From contig NZ_LT732529.1 of NCBI RefSeq assembly GCF_900156865.1, positions 94,017 to 142,298 on the forward strand: DNA of 48,282 nt, given 5' to 3'. Shown here one piece after another: positions 1 to 7,231 of the stretch. Origin of the DNA: Litchfieldia sinesaloumensis (lineage in GTDB: Bacteria > Bacillota > Bacilli > Bacillales > Bacillaceae_L). The notes below the pieces were generated by a model that saw only the letters and a program-made list of their open reading frames with translations, was not told the origin of the DNA and searched no databases. The translations under genes and the position numbers were made by a program. The number at the start of each line of letters is the position of its first letter. The first letter of the stretch is position 1.

Positions 1-597
1 TGACCCAGGCACTTTCGGAAAAAATTTTGGCGTTAGTAGGAGAACTACCAAACAAATGATAGCAGTTAATAGACTATAACTATTAATCTGATTAAAATGA
101 AGAACAATTTCTCTCATATTATCCAAAAATAGCTCATGCTTCTGAACTTTTTCTAGGCCAAGAAAATTTGGTATTTGTCCTACGAAAATAATAACCGCAA
201 TCCCAGATGTGAAACCAATAGTGACAGGTCGTGGGATAAATTTAATTAATGATCCCAATCTAAAAATTCCCATTAGCAATAAAATAACCCCAGCCATAAA
301 GCCCGCAATTAATAGATTTTCAAATCCATAGGTTACAACAATCCCAAACAAAATCGGAATAAACGCACCAGTAGGACCACCGATTTGATACTTTGAGCCT
401 CCGAAGAGTGAAATAAGAATACCCGCAATGATGGTTGTGTAGATCCCATATTCAGGCTTTACGCCTGAAGCAATCGCGAAGGCCATTCCAAGAGGAATAG
501 CTATTATCCCAACAACGATACCGGAAATAAGATCCTTTTGAAAGGATTGAAACGAATATCCTTGATATCTCCCCGAAAAAGCCCATTTACTTTTCAT
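1..597 (-). CDS. SulP-family inorganic anion transporter, N-terminal part (runs off window)
   Basis: The minus strand is open from an ATG at 597 to the window edge, giving about 199 residues with no stop, so only the N-terminal third or so of the protein is present. The translation is rich in membrane segments. It carries SulP hallmarks: an early PLGMAFAIASGVKPEYG stretch, then GGPTGAF, then FIPRPVTIGFTSG. SulP proteins move sulfate, bicarbonate or other anions across the cytoplasmic membrane; the substrate cannot be read from this fragment. An AAAGGAA ribosome site lies about 10 nt before the start. A terminator-like hairpin lies about 90 nt upstream on the same strand. The STAS domain usual at the C-terminus would be outside the window. 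Confidence 0.85.
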   Translation of the reverse strand, partial: MKSKWAFSGRYQGYSFQSFQKDLISGIVVGIIAIPLGMAFAIASGVKPEYGIYTTIIAGILISLFGGSKYQIGGPTGAFIPILFGIVVTYGFENLLIAGFMAGVILLLMGIFRLGSLIKFIPRPVTIGFTSGIAVIIFVGQIPNFLGLEKVQKHELFLDNMREIVLHFNQINSYSLLTAIICLVVLLLTPKFFPKVPGS

Positions 598-685
598 GTT
601 TATCATTCCTTTTGAATAATTGAATATCTGATTATTTGAATATATATAGAATCTACTCCTATTATTCTGTAAAGTCAAAGTAAAT

Positions 686-728
686 GTTAAAAAATAAAAT
701 GGGACCACCATTGAAAATTGGCAGTCCC
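686..728 (-). terminator. Terminator-like hairpin in the leader of the SulP gene
   Basis: Read on the minus strand, GGGACTGCCA (719-728) pairs with TGGTGGTCCC (701-710) over 10 bp including G-U pairs, and is followed by ATTTTATTTTTT. No minus-strand gene lies upstream between this hairpin and the plus-strand tRNA, so it would end a leader transcript ahead of the SulP start. This could be an attenuator. No aptamer was recognised in the roughly 165 nt upstream. Confidence 0.5.
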
Positions 729-893
729 TAATAAATGACTTTAGTATCAAAGGATAATTACATCAGAAGTGTTAAACATCTTAATAACATAGAAATATTT
801 TAAAAATTACTATTGCAATATAGTAACCAGGTGTGTATAATAACTCAAGTAGTTATTAAATAAAAAAACTTCGACAAAATGTTACAAAACGTC
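729..893. other. AT-rich intergenic stretch, nothing recognised
   Basis: This stretch lies between the SulP leader hairpin and the tRNA promoter. It is very AT-rich and has no convincing ORF with a ribosome site. A TTGCAA followed by TATTTC at 15 bp on the minus strand is a weak promoter candidate for the SulP leader. Confidence 0.3.
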
Positions 894-922
894 TTGCATT
901 GTATTTACAAACTTGTTATAAT
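894..922 (+). promoter_or_regulatory. SigA-type promoter for the tRNA-Gly unit
   Basis: TTGCAT (894-899), a 17 bp spacer and a perfect TATAAT (917-922). It lies about 42 nt upstream of the half-tRNA copy and would drive both that fragment and the intact tRNA. Confidence 0.75.
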
Positions 923-964
923 GTTCACATAATTCATTTGCGAACATAATATTATTAATAGTGT

Positions 965-995
965 GCGGGTGTAGTTTAATGGTAAAACCTCAGCC
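965..995 (+). pseudogene. Duplicated 5' half of tRNA-Gly(UCC)
   Basis: These 31 nt are identical to the first 31 nt of the intact tRNA-Gly at 1125. They cover the acceptor 5' strand, the D-arm and the 5' strand of the anticodon stem plus the first loop base, and then diverge abruptly. The fragment lies between the promoter and the intact gene, so it should be co-transcribed with it. It cannot fold into a tRNA. It is either a partial tandem duplication or the scar of an insertion in the anticodon loop. Confidence 0.8.
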
Positions 996-1124
996 ACGAG
1001 CAAAGCTTCAATGATTATGCTGCGAGTTGCCTCGACACATTTACATCATGAAATAGCTAGCAGAGGAAGAGGCATGTAAGGCCTGAGAGACGTAAGATAG
1101 TTTGATAACAATTTAATATATAGT

Positions 1125-1198
1125 GCGGGTGTAGTTTAATGGTAAAACCTCAGCCTTCCAAGCTGATGTCGTGAGTTCGATTCTCATCACCCGCTCCA
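1125..1198 (+). tRNA. tRNA-Gly(UCC)
   Basis: A full cloverleaf can be drawn: acceptor GCGGGTG/CACCCGC, D-arm GTTT/AAAC, anticodon stem TCAGC/GCTGA with loop CTTCCAA (anticodon TCC), and T-arm GTGAG-TTCGATT-CTCAT. The 3' CCA is encoded. It is 74 nt long. A terminator follows 10 nt later. It decodes GGA and GGG glycine codons. Confidence 0.97.
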
Positions 1199-1207
1199 TA
1201 CATATAT

Positions 1208-1252
1208 AACGCAGTGTTTCGTTTCTTAGATAAACGAAGTGTTGCGTTTTTT
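1208..1252 (+). terminator. Rho-independent terminator of tRNA-Gly
   Basis: A long stem pairs AACGCAGTGTTTCGTTT with AAACGAAGTGTTGCGTT through several G-U pairs, followed by a T run. Confidence 0.85.
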
Positions 1253-1268
1253 CATTTTTAAAGAGAAA

Positions 1269-1934
1269 TTACATGACTAAAAAGGACTTTGCTGAACCAC
1301 CATGAACTTGCGTAAACATTGCCCCAAGTGATGCTAGTAAATTTTTACAGCTGTCTTCTTGTAGTGAAGGGTTCAAATATACAATTTGAATAGCATGTTT
1401 CGTATCAGTAGTTACGGCCGTTCTTTCGGAATCAACATAAGGACTTCCAAATGCACCAGTTTCATCACTAGATAACATTTTATCCTTCATAGAAATTACT
1501 CTTCCGTTAATTGCCATATATTCGTCACTAGATTGTCCGATACGAATCTCGATATCTCCTTTGATCTTGGTTGTATCGTATATTCCGATTGGGATTTCAT
1601 ATTGCATCGAAAAGAAATTGTTCAGGTCGACAGCTGAGTGAATTGAGCTTAAAAAGTTTTGCTTTTGGATCCGGCGATAGATTGCTTCTACTGATGGACG
1701 ATAGCGATTTGGATCAGTACCCACCTGCTTGAAAATCTGCCTCCATGCTGAGATTCCTTCTACATCGGTCACAGGCTTGTCCTCTAAATCAAAAAAGAGA
1801 GATTCTTGAAAGGTCTGCAGTCTGCCTCGAATCATTTGTGGAGATTCGCCAACTTCGATATGCTCGTATTGAATAATTCCTACCTTGAGATTTGGAACAA
1901 GCTCTTTTAAATGTGGCGAAATGTGAATTTCCAT
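1269..1934 (-). CDS. B3/B4 tRNA-binding-domain protein
   Basis: A protein of about 221 residues resembling the B3/B4 domain of the phenylalanyl-tRNA synthetase beta chain, here free-standing. A phrase of the type 'SAWRQIFKQVGTDPNRYRPS' (residues ~63-82) and the central NNFFSMQYEIPIG region are typical. In synthetases this domain edits mischarged tRNA. Free-standing copies are thought to act on aminoacyl-tRNA or free amino acids, but the role here is inferred from family only. Two ATGs are adjacent; the second (1934) is chosen because it lies 7 nt from GGAGGG. It is convergent with the tRNA-Gly unit and divergent from queG. Confidence 0.75.
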   Translation of the reverse strand: MEIHISPHLKELVPNLKVGIIQYEHIEVGESPQMIRGRLQTFQESLFFDLEDKPVTDVEGISAWRQIFKQVGTDPNRYRPSVEAIYRRIQKQNFLSSIHSAVDLNNFFSMQYEIPIGIYDTTKIKGDIEIRIGQSSDEYMAINGRVISMKDKMLSSDETGAFGSPYVDSERTAVTTDTKHAIQIVYLNPSLQEDSCKNLLASLGAMFTQVHGGSAKSFLVM

Positions 1935-2037
1935 CATTTATCCCTCCAAAAATAGTTTTAAATAGTGTACCATAAATCCTAGTGCTTCATTAACTAGAGC
2001 GGCTTATTAAATTTGATGAAAGGGGGTTACTCTGAGT

Positions 2038-3171
2038 TTGGATATTTTACAATTTCAACAAGAACTTGTTGAGTATAGCAAAACAATAGGAATCGATAAA
2101 ATTGGCTTTGCGAGCGCTTCTCCGTTTGAAGAGTTAAAATCAAGACTACTTCGCCAACAGGAATTAGGGTATCAATCAGGGTTTGAGCCGAAGGATATAG
2201 AAAAACGAACTAACCCTGAGCTCCTTATGCCTGGGGCAAAATCAATTATTGCAATTGCCTTAGCCTATCCTTCCAAGCTTAAGGATGCACCTAGAAGTAC
2301 ACGCACGGAACGTCGTGGGATGTTTGCACGTGCTTCATGGGGAGAGGACTACCACCATGTTTTACGGGACCGGCTCCAAAAATTAGAATCATATATCTTA
2401 GAAAAACTCCCAGATGCAAAACTACAGTCGATGGTGGATACGGGCGAATTATCCGATCGAGCAGTAGCAGAACGTGCAGGTATCGGATGGAGCGGAAAGA
2501 ACTGTGCAATCATTACGCCAGAATTCGGATCGTATGTGTATTTAGGTGAAATGATCACAAATATTCCGTTTGCACCTGATACTCCAATAGAGGACCAATG
2601 CGGTTCATGTCGTGCATGTCTTGATGCGTGTCCAACAGGGGCTCTGGTTCAAGGTGGTCAAATTAATGCGCAAAGATGTGTAAGCTTTTTAACGCAAACA
2701 AAGGATTTCTTACCAGAAGAATTCCGCACAAAAATTGGTAATCGCCTTTATGGCTGTGATTCCTGTCAGACTGCATGTCCGAAAAACAAGGGTATTGATT
2801 TCCATTTTCATGAGGAAATGGAGCCGAATCCAGAGGTAGTTAAACCGCTGTTAAAGCCGATTTTATCGATTAGTAATCGTGAATTCAAAGAAACATTTGG
2901 GTCATTGTCTGGTTCATGGAGAGGTAAAAAGCCGCTCCAACGTAATGCAATTATTGCTCTGAGCCACTTTAAAGACATTAGTGCAATTCCAGAATTGACA
3001 ACCGTATTGAAGGAAGACCCTAGACCGGTGCTTCGAGGAACTGCCGCATGGGCGATTGGGAAAATAGGAGACAAAAGTGCTCTTTCTATTTTAGAAGAGG
3101 CAAGACTTAAAGAGAAGGACGAGCAGGTATTACAGGAAATTGAAAAAGGACTTAATATGTTAAACAACTAG
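2038..3171 (+). CDS. queG: Epoxyqueuosine reductase QueG
   Basis: A 377-residue protein that reduces epoxyqueuosine to queuosine in the tRNA wobble base using cobalamin and two [4Fe-4S] clusters. The cluster motifs are visible: CGSCRACLDACPTGA near residues 188-202 and CDSCQTACPKN near 241-251. The C-terminal ~90 residues form HEAT-like repeats (RGTAAWAIGKIGD), as in the B. subtilis form. The start is TTG at 2038, behind AAAGGGGG with a rather long 11 nt gap. It is followed by its own terminator and then yhbB, as in B. subtilis (yhbA-yhbB). Confidence 0.95.
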   Translation: MDILQFQQELVEYSKTIGIDKIGFASASPFEELKSRLLRQQELGYQSGFEPKDIEKRTNPELLMPGAKSIIAIALAYPSKLKDAPRSTRTERRGMFARASWGEDYHHVLRDRLQKLESYILEKLPDAKLQSMVDTGELSDRAVAERAGIGWSGKNCAIITPEFGSYVYLGEMITNIPFAPDTPIEDQCGSCRACLDACPTGALVQGGQINAQRCVSFLTQTKDFLPEEFRTKIGNRLYGCDSCQTACPKNKGIDFHFHEEMEPNPEVVKPLLKPILSISNREFKETFGSLSGSWRGKKPLQRNAIIALSHFKDISAIPELTTVLKEDPRPVLRGTAAWAIGKIGDKSALSILEEARLKEKDEQVLQEIEKGLNMLNN

Positions 3172-3198
3172 AAGGGTGCAATGACGCATCCTTCTTTT
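3170..3198 (+). terminator. Terminator after queG
   Basis: AGAAGGGTGC pairs with GCATCCTTCT across a 6 nt loop, followed by TTTTT. The stem begins on the last base-pairs of the queG stop region. Confidence 0.8.
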
Positions 3199-3315
3199 TA
3201 CTATTTACTGAAAGATTCAATTCAACGCCTAATTGAGAGTAAGAAAGATTCTCTACTTAAAACACATATTCCTTCATATTGTGTAATATCACAACTTTGA
3301 GGTGGTGTTAGGTTG

Positions 3316-4200
3316 ATGAAGTCGACATTAGCGAAGGTGGTTGAAGCTAAAGCTCAATTACTAGTTGGAAATACTCGAAACGCATCTTCGGTACAATTAC
3401 CTGAGAAAGAACTTGGACTCATACAACGTAAAAAAGAACTTCTAGACGAACGCTCAGCGGAAATCGTCAAATGTCATACAAACAGTCAAATTATCGGAAA
3501 GAAAGAAGTGGATGGAAAGTTGCATCTCAATTATCTGGTCCATTATCAATACTTAATACGCCAAAATAAAAATCTCTACGTAGAGGAGCAGTGTGAGGAA
3601 AGAAGGGCAATTTTTACATCAAATAAACTGATAACGGATGAAGAGGTACTCAAGGAGGTGGATTATGATTATGAGCCAATGGAACGGGAAACCACCGAAG
3701 AACGAAATCTAGATTTTAGGTATAACCGACTTGCAGCAGTACAATACGCGGAGCGTTGGTGGAATGACTATAATCCAAAGTATAAAAAATTTAATGATAA
3801 TTGCACAAATTATATCTCTCAATGCCTGCATGCAGGCGGTGCACCCATGTATGGCCATCCAAACCGCGGAAAAGGATGGTGGATGCAAAATAATAATTGG
3901 AGCTATAGCTGGTCTGTTGCAAATGCATTGAGATGGTATTTAAGTGGATCTCAAAAAGGTCTGCAAGCAAAAGAGGTCTCTTCTCCAAAAGAGCTGTTAT
4001 TAGGCGACGTGATCTGTTACGACTTTGAAGGGGATGAGCGTTTTAATCACAATACGATTGTGGTAGCGAAGGATTCACAAGGATATCCGCTTGTAAATGC
4101 ACAATCACAAAACAGCAGGATGAGGTACTGGTCCTATTATGATTCCACTGCGTATACACCTAACATCAAGTATAAGTTTTTTCATATCATCAATAATTAG
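3316..4200 (+). CDS. yhbB: YhbB-like amidase-domain protein
   Basis: A 294-residue protein with an N-terminal region of unclear fold (residues 1-130) and a C-terminal putative amidase domain (Amidase_6 type, about 140-290). The domain contains NDNCTNYISQCLHAGG, whose cysteine is the likely nucleophile as in NlpC/CHAP-like enzymes, and FNHNTIV with a candidate catalytic histidine. No signal peptide is evident, so wall access would need another route. The ATG at 3316 follows GAGGTGG by 10 nt; a TTG one codon earlier is also possible. It lies between queG and trmL as in B. subtilis. The substrate is unknown; cell-wall peptide hydrolysis is inferred. Confidence 0.75.
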   Translation: MKSTLAKVVEAKAQLLVGNTRNASSVQLPEKELGLIQRKKELLDERSAEIVKCHTNSQIIGKKEVDGKLHLNYLVHYQYLIRQNKNLYVEEQCEERRAIFTSNKLITDEEVLKEVDYDYEPMERETTEERNLDFRYNRLAAVQYAERWWNDYNPKYKKFNDNCTNYISQCLHAGGAPMYGHPNRGKGWWMQNNNWSYSWSVANALRWYLSGSQKGLQAKEVSSPKELLLGDVICYDFEGDERFNHNTIVVAKDSQGYPLVNAQSQNSRMRYWSYYDSTAYTPNIKYKFFHIINN

Positions 4201-4261
4201 AGGACTTCACATAAACGAGAAGGGGATAGAGACACGACAGTACAATCGTTATCTTTTTTGG

Positions 4262-4267
4262 TATAAT
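4262..4267 (+). promoter_or_regulatory. Probable -10 box for trmL
   Basis: A TATAAT hexamer lies 19 nt before the GTG start of trmL. The -35 region is not clear, so this is only a partial promoter call. Confidence 0.35.
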
Positions 4268-4286
4268 ACGATTGAGGTGAATGTTA

Positions 4287-4760
4287 GTGGGATTACACGT
4301 CGTATTATATCAACCAGAAATACCTGCGAATACAGGCAATATTGCACGAACATGTGCGGCAACAGGTACAACCTTACATTTAATTCGGCCACTTGGCTTT
4401 TCAACAGATGATAAAATGCTGAAGCGTGCAGGACTTGATTATTGGGAACATGTAAAAATATATGATTATGATTCTCTGGAGGAGCTTTTCGATAAATATA
4501 AGGATGGAGAGTTTTATTTCATTACGAAGTTTGGAAAAAATACGTATTCATCCATTGATTGCAGTGATTTACGAAAAGAACACTTCTTTGTATTTGGTAG
4601 AGAAACCACCGGGTTACCGAAGAGTCTTATAGAAAACAATAAAGAGCGGGCATTGCGTTTACCAATGACAGAAAATGTTCGTTCTCTTAACTTATCAAAT
4701 ACAGCAGCTGTCCTCGTATATGAGGCATTGAGACAACAAAATTATCCAGGACTTTCATAA
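4287..4760 (+). CDS. trmL: tRNA (cytidine/uridine-34-2'-O)-methyltransferase TrmL
   Basis: A SPOUT-family methyltransferase of 157 residues that 2'-O-methylates the wobble base of tRNA-Leu isoacceptors. The family signatures are all present: PEIPANTGNIARTC near the N-terminus, FVFGRETTGLP around residue 100, and RLPMTENVRSLNLSNTAAV near the C-terminus forming the knotted SAM site. The start chosen is GTG at 4287, because GAGGTGA lies 6 nt before it and directly abuts the ATG at 4281; GTG also gives the usual MGLHVVLYQPE N-terminus. Its terminator has been split by an IS1182-type insertion. Confidence 0.96.
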   Translation: MGLHVVLYQPEIPANTGNIARTCAATGTTLHLIRPLGFSTDDKMLKRAGLDYWEHVKIYDYDSLEELFDKYKDGEFYFITKFGKNTYSSIDCSDLRKEHFFVFGRETTGLPKSLIENNKERALRLPMTENVRSLNLSNTAAVLVYEALRQQNYPGLS

Positions 4761-4774
4761 AAAGTGACCTCTAC
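4760..4774 (+). terminator. Left arm of the trmL terminator, separated by an IS
   Basis: AAAAGTGACCTCTAC starts at the last base of the trmL stop codon. Its partner arm now lies at 6628-6642. If the insertion and one copy of the target duplication are removed, the arms form a 15 bp stem with an AAAA loop. Confidence 0.75.
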
Positions 4775-4789
4775 AAAAGCGAGGGCACT

Positions 4790-4952
4790 GAAAAAGTCCA
4801 TTTTCTAAAGTGGAGGTTGATTTCCGCTACAGGCACTCGCTTTCCGCGGGCGGTCCGGAAGCCTCCTCGTCGCTACACTCCTGCGGGGTCTTCCCTGGCC
4901 ACGCTTTTCCCGCAGGAGTCTCGTGCCTTACGCTCCAATCAACAAATTTAAT
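4790..4952 (+). repeat. GC-rich palindromic left region of the IS
   Basis: Between the left inverted repeat and the first internal hairpin lies a GC-rich stretch bounded by GTTGATT (4817) and AATCAAC (4943). Internal partners include GGCACTCG/CGTGCC and CCGCGGG/CCCGC. It can form a long cruciform. Parts of it recur in opposite orientation at 14334-14474. Confidence 0.7.
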
Positions 4953-4996
4953 AAAAGGTATCATATTCTCAAAATGGAGAAAATGATACCTTTTTT
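4953..4996 (+). terminator. IS internal terminator upstream of the transposase
   Basis: AAAAGGTATCATATTCTC pairs with GAGAAAATGATACCTTTT, followed by a T run. It lies just before the transposase promoter region and would block impinging transcription. Confidence 0.8.
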
Positions 4997-5037
4997 CGTT
5001 GTATAATTATAGTATCAATTCAATGTGGGTGGGTTCT

Positions 5038-6492
5038 ATGATTCAAAAACAACAATCAATGACTATTAGTCCGTTTATGCAAATCTATGATATTGTCGTT
5101 CCGAAGGATAATATGCTGCGGAAAGTTAATGAACTTGTGGATTTCTCTTTTGTATATGAAGAGCTTAAGGATAATTATTGTCATGATAATGGTCGAAATG
5201 CTGTCAATCCTATTCGTATGTTCAAATATTTATTCCTAAAGACTATTCATGACTTATCTGATGTTGATATTGTTGAGCGTTCTAAGTATGACATGTCTTT
5301 TAAGTATTTTCTGGACATGGCTCCTGAAGAGCCTGTGATCAATCCAAGTTCTTTAACTAAGTTTCGAAAACTTCGATTGAAAAATGTTGACCTATTAGAT
5401 TTGTTAATTAATAAGACCGTTGAAATTGCGATTGAAAAGGAAATCATCAAAAGTAAAAGCCTTATTGTAGATGCTACCCACACTAAAGCGCGTTACAATC
5501 AGAAATCTCCTAAAGAAATCTTATTGGATCGCTCGAGAAAACTAAGAAAAGCCGTTTATCAAATAGACGAAACAATGAAAGAAAAGTTTCCTACAAAAAC
5601 TACGACTGATGTTCTACAAGATGAAATTGAGTACAGCCAAAAGCTTATAGATGTGATCGAAAAAGACGAAACTTTATCTCAGTATCCAAAAATTAAGGAA
5701 CAATTAAACCTTTTGAAAGAAACAGTTGCCGACGATATTAAACATTTACAGATTTCTGAGGACAGAGATGATGCAAAAGTTGGGCATAAAAGTGCTGATA
5801 CCGCTTTTTTTGGATTCAAAACACATGTTGCTATGAGTGAAGAACGTATTATCACAGCTGCTACGGTCACAACAGGTGAGAAAAATGATGGAAAACAACT
5901 GGAGACTCTAATAGAAAAAAGTAAAAAAGCTGGACTAGATGTTGAAACAGTAATTGGTGATGCAGCCTACTCTGAAAAGGGAAATATCGAATACGCAAAT
6001 GAGAATGAGATAAAATTAGTAGCTAAATTAAACCCTTCTATAACACAAGGTTTTCGGACAAAGGAAGATGAATTCCAATTTAATAAAGATGCAGGGATGT
6101 ATGTGTGTAAAGCAGGACATATGGCTATTCGTAAAGCACGGACAGGGAAAAAGGGAATTGGAAATAACCAAAAGGACACTTATTACTTCGATATTGAAAA
6201 ATGCAAACATTGTCCTTTTAAAGATGGATGTTATAAACAAGGGGCTAAAAGTAAAACATATTCAGTCACGATTAAATCAAATGTACATAAGGAGCAGGCA
6301 CTATTTCAAGAAAGCGAGTATTTCAAAGAGAAATCTAAAGAACGATATAAAATAGAGGCTAAAAATAGCGAACTAAAACACAGACACGGGTATGATGTTG
6401 CAAAATCCTCGGGTCTAATTGGCATGGAGTTGCAAGGTGCCATGGCGATATTTACAGTAAATGTCAAGCGGATTTTAAAACTCTTAGGTTAA
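5038..6492 (+). CDS. IS1182-family transposase
   Basis: A DDE transposase of 484 residues. The N-terminal DUF772-like region (about 30-110) has HDLSDVDIVERSKYD and FKYFLDM. The catalytic core has LIVDATHTKAR (first Asp), VIGDAAYSEKGN (second Asp) and a Glu in RYKIEAKNSELKHRHG. A zinc-finger-like CKHCPFKDGC precedes the last motif, as in the family. The ATG at 5038 is chosen because it follows GTGGGTGGG; an upstream in-frame start at 4999 lies in the promoter region. No frameshift or stop is seen, so it is probably active. Confidence 0.93.
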   Translation: MIQKQQSMTISPFMQIYDIVVPKDNMLRKVNELVDFSFVYEELKDNYCHDNGRNAVNPIRMFKYLFLKTIHDLSDVDIVERSKYDMSFKYFLDMAPEEPVINPSSLTKFRKLRLKNVDLLDLLINKTVEIAIEKEIIKSKSLIVDATHTKARYNQKSPKEILLDRSRKLRKAVYQIDETMKEKFPTKTTTDVLQDEIEYSQKLIDVIEKDETLSQYPKIKEQLNLLKETVADDIKHLQISEDRDDAKVGHKSADTAFFGFKTHVAMSEERIITAATVTTGEKNDGKQLETLIEKSKKAGLDVETVIGDAAYSEKGNIEYANENEIKLVAKLNPSITQGFRTKEDEFQFNKDAGMYVCKAGHMAIRKARTGKKGIGNNQKDTYYFDIEKCKHCPFKDGCYKQGAKSKTYSVTIKSNVHKEQALFQESEYFKEKSKERYKIEAKNSELKHRHGYDVAKSSGLIGMELQGAMAIFTVNVKRILKLLG

Positions 6493-6523
6493 ATAGTAGG
6501 GATGGAGTTTTAAATATACGGAT

Positions 6524-6570
6524 AAAAAAGACGACTTTAAATTCAAAAATGAATTTGAGTCGTCTTTTTT
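6524..6570 (+). terminator. Terminator inside the IS after the transposase
   Basis: AAAAAAGACGACT pairs with AGTCGTCTTTTTT, with an inner AAATTC/GAATTT stem. It is a symmetric, bidirectional hairpin. Confidence 0.85.
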
Positions 6571-6627
6571 GTTACGTAAATTTAGTTACCCCTAAAATAA
6601 CGTCAGTTCTTCAGTGCCCTCACAAAA

Positions 6628-6642
6628 GTAGGGGTCACTTTT
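6628..6642 (+). terminator. Right arm of the trmL terminator, separated by an IS
   Basis: GTAGGGGTCACTTTT is complementary (one G-U pair) to the arm at 4760-4774 and is followed by TTAATT. With the IS in place the two arms are 1.85 kb apart, so the original terminator cannot form in the nascent RNA. Confidence 0.75.
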
Positions 6643-6643
6643 A

Positions 6644-6773
6644 ATTCTTGTCTAGCTAAAGTGCCTAACCTCTCGAGGCCATAAGCCAATCCGTTAAGAA
6701 GTATAAGAGGGTCATCCTTACTGACGGCCATTCTTATGCATGTCAGGGATTTTCAAGGCACTTGCGCATTTCG
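6644..6773 (+). repeat. Dispersed Bacillus intergenic repeat (TTGTCTAGCT type)
   Basis: The stretch begins TTCTTGTCTAGCTAAAGTGCC and ends AAGGCACTTGCGCATTTC, with a central ATAAGCCAATCCGT and a CTTATGCATGTC segment. The GTGCCT and AGGCAC ends pair. I recognise this layout as a common non-coding repeat of Bacillus-type genomes. A shorter relative lies on the other strand at 45049-45114. The function is unknown. Confidence 0.6.
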
Positions 6774-6776
6774 TTT

Positions 6777-6872
6777 TTATTTTTTGTTTACAGTTGGCTT
6801 ATCTTCGTAAGCAGAAGTAAAGATGGCAGCTAAAAATGTAACACAAACACCTAAAATTAGAACTAATTTCAT
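6777..6872 (-). CDS. Small single-pass membrane peptide (31 aa)
   Basis: A 31-codon ORF preceded by a strong AAAGGAGG ribosome site. It starts MKLVLILGVCVTFLAAIF, one hydrophobic segment, and ends in a short charged tail (EDKPTVNKK). A well-formed promoter (TTCACA, 17 bp, TATAAT) lies about 70 nt upstream on the same strand, so expression is likely. The product was not recognised. It could be a membrane-localised regulator or an uncharacterised short protein. The stop overlaps the edge of the neighbouring repeat. Confidence 0.65.
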   Translation of the reverse strand: MKLVLILGVCVTFLAAIFTSAYEDKPTVNKK

Positions 6873-6937
6873 GTGTATTTCCTCCTTTATGTATGAAGCT
6901 CAAGCCTCAAAAAGCTTTATAAAACACGTCTACGTGT

Positions 6938-6966
6938 ATTATACCCCAAATTCAATATCGTGTGAA
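6938..6966 (-). promoter_or_regulatory. SigA-type promoter of the 31-aa peptide
   Basis: On the minus strand TTCACA (6961-6966), a 17 bp spacer and a perfect TATAAT (6938-6943). The expected transcript begins with a small ACACG/CGTGT hairpin (6924-6937) in the 5' leader. Confidence 0.65.
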
Positions 6967-7154
6967 TGTTATCTATGGACAAATTGTAAACATTTTCGCA
7001 CCTTTCAAGAATAGGCACATACACTAGTAGTGAACGTCCTTCCTATTTTATCCCCTTATTTTCAAAAAAATTATCCCCTTTGTCCAACTAAGAAAACAGA
7101 AGGAATTTTTCATACAATTCAGAATAGGACATGTTGAAATTTGTAAGATTAAAG

Positions 7155-7183
7155 CATGTTAAAGGACATCCTCGCATACATTT
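7155..7183 (+). promoter_or_regulatory. SigE-like promoter of prkA
   Basis: CATGTT (7155-7160), 14 nt, then CATACATTT (7175-7183) resembles the mother-cell SigE consensus with its CATAC-type -10. prkA is SigE-dependent in B. subtilis, which supports the reading. It lies about 50 nt before the start codon. The remaining 6967-7154 stretch shows nothing else recognisable. Confidence 0.5.
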
Positions 7184-7231
7184 TAATAAACCGTGCAAGA
7201 GACATCAAAAGATGGAGGAGGCCCCTAATAA

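Larger units (their letters stand above)
4780..6621 (+). mobile_element. IS1182-family insertion sequence (complete)
   Basis: An element of about 1.84 kb with one transposase gene. The terminal inverted repeats GAGGGCACTGAAAAAGT (left) and GAGGGCACTGAAGAACT (right, complement) match closely. The flanking copies of ACAAAAG (4773-4779 and 6622-6628) look like a target duplication of 6-7 bp. Both ends carry strong hairpins with T runs (4953-4996 and 6524-6570) that would shield the transposase from outside transcription and stop read-through. The family assignment rests on the transposase type. The insertion lies exactly in the loop of the trmL terminator. Confidence 0.88.

Noticed and set aside
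1-12. Window start TGACCCAG resembles the left end of the IS3-type element at 46996
   Set aside because: Only eight bases match, and the sequence continues as coding SulP (reading PKVPGS); no further inverted-repeat similarity.
996-1124. Possible small structured RNA or gene between the two tRNA-Gly copies
   Set aside because: Only short scattered pairings were found and no ORF; it is better treated as the spacer of a duplication scar.
2291-2558. Several 60-72 codon ORFs inside queG on both strands
   Set aside because: They lie wholly within the well-supported queG frame and lack ribosome sites.
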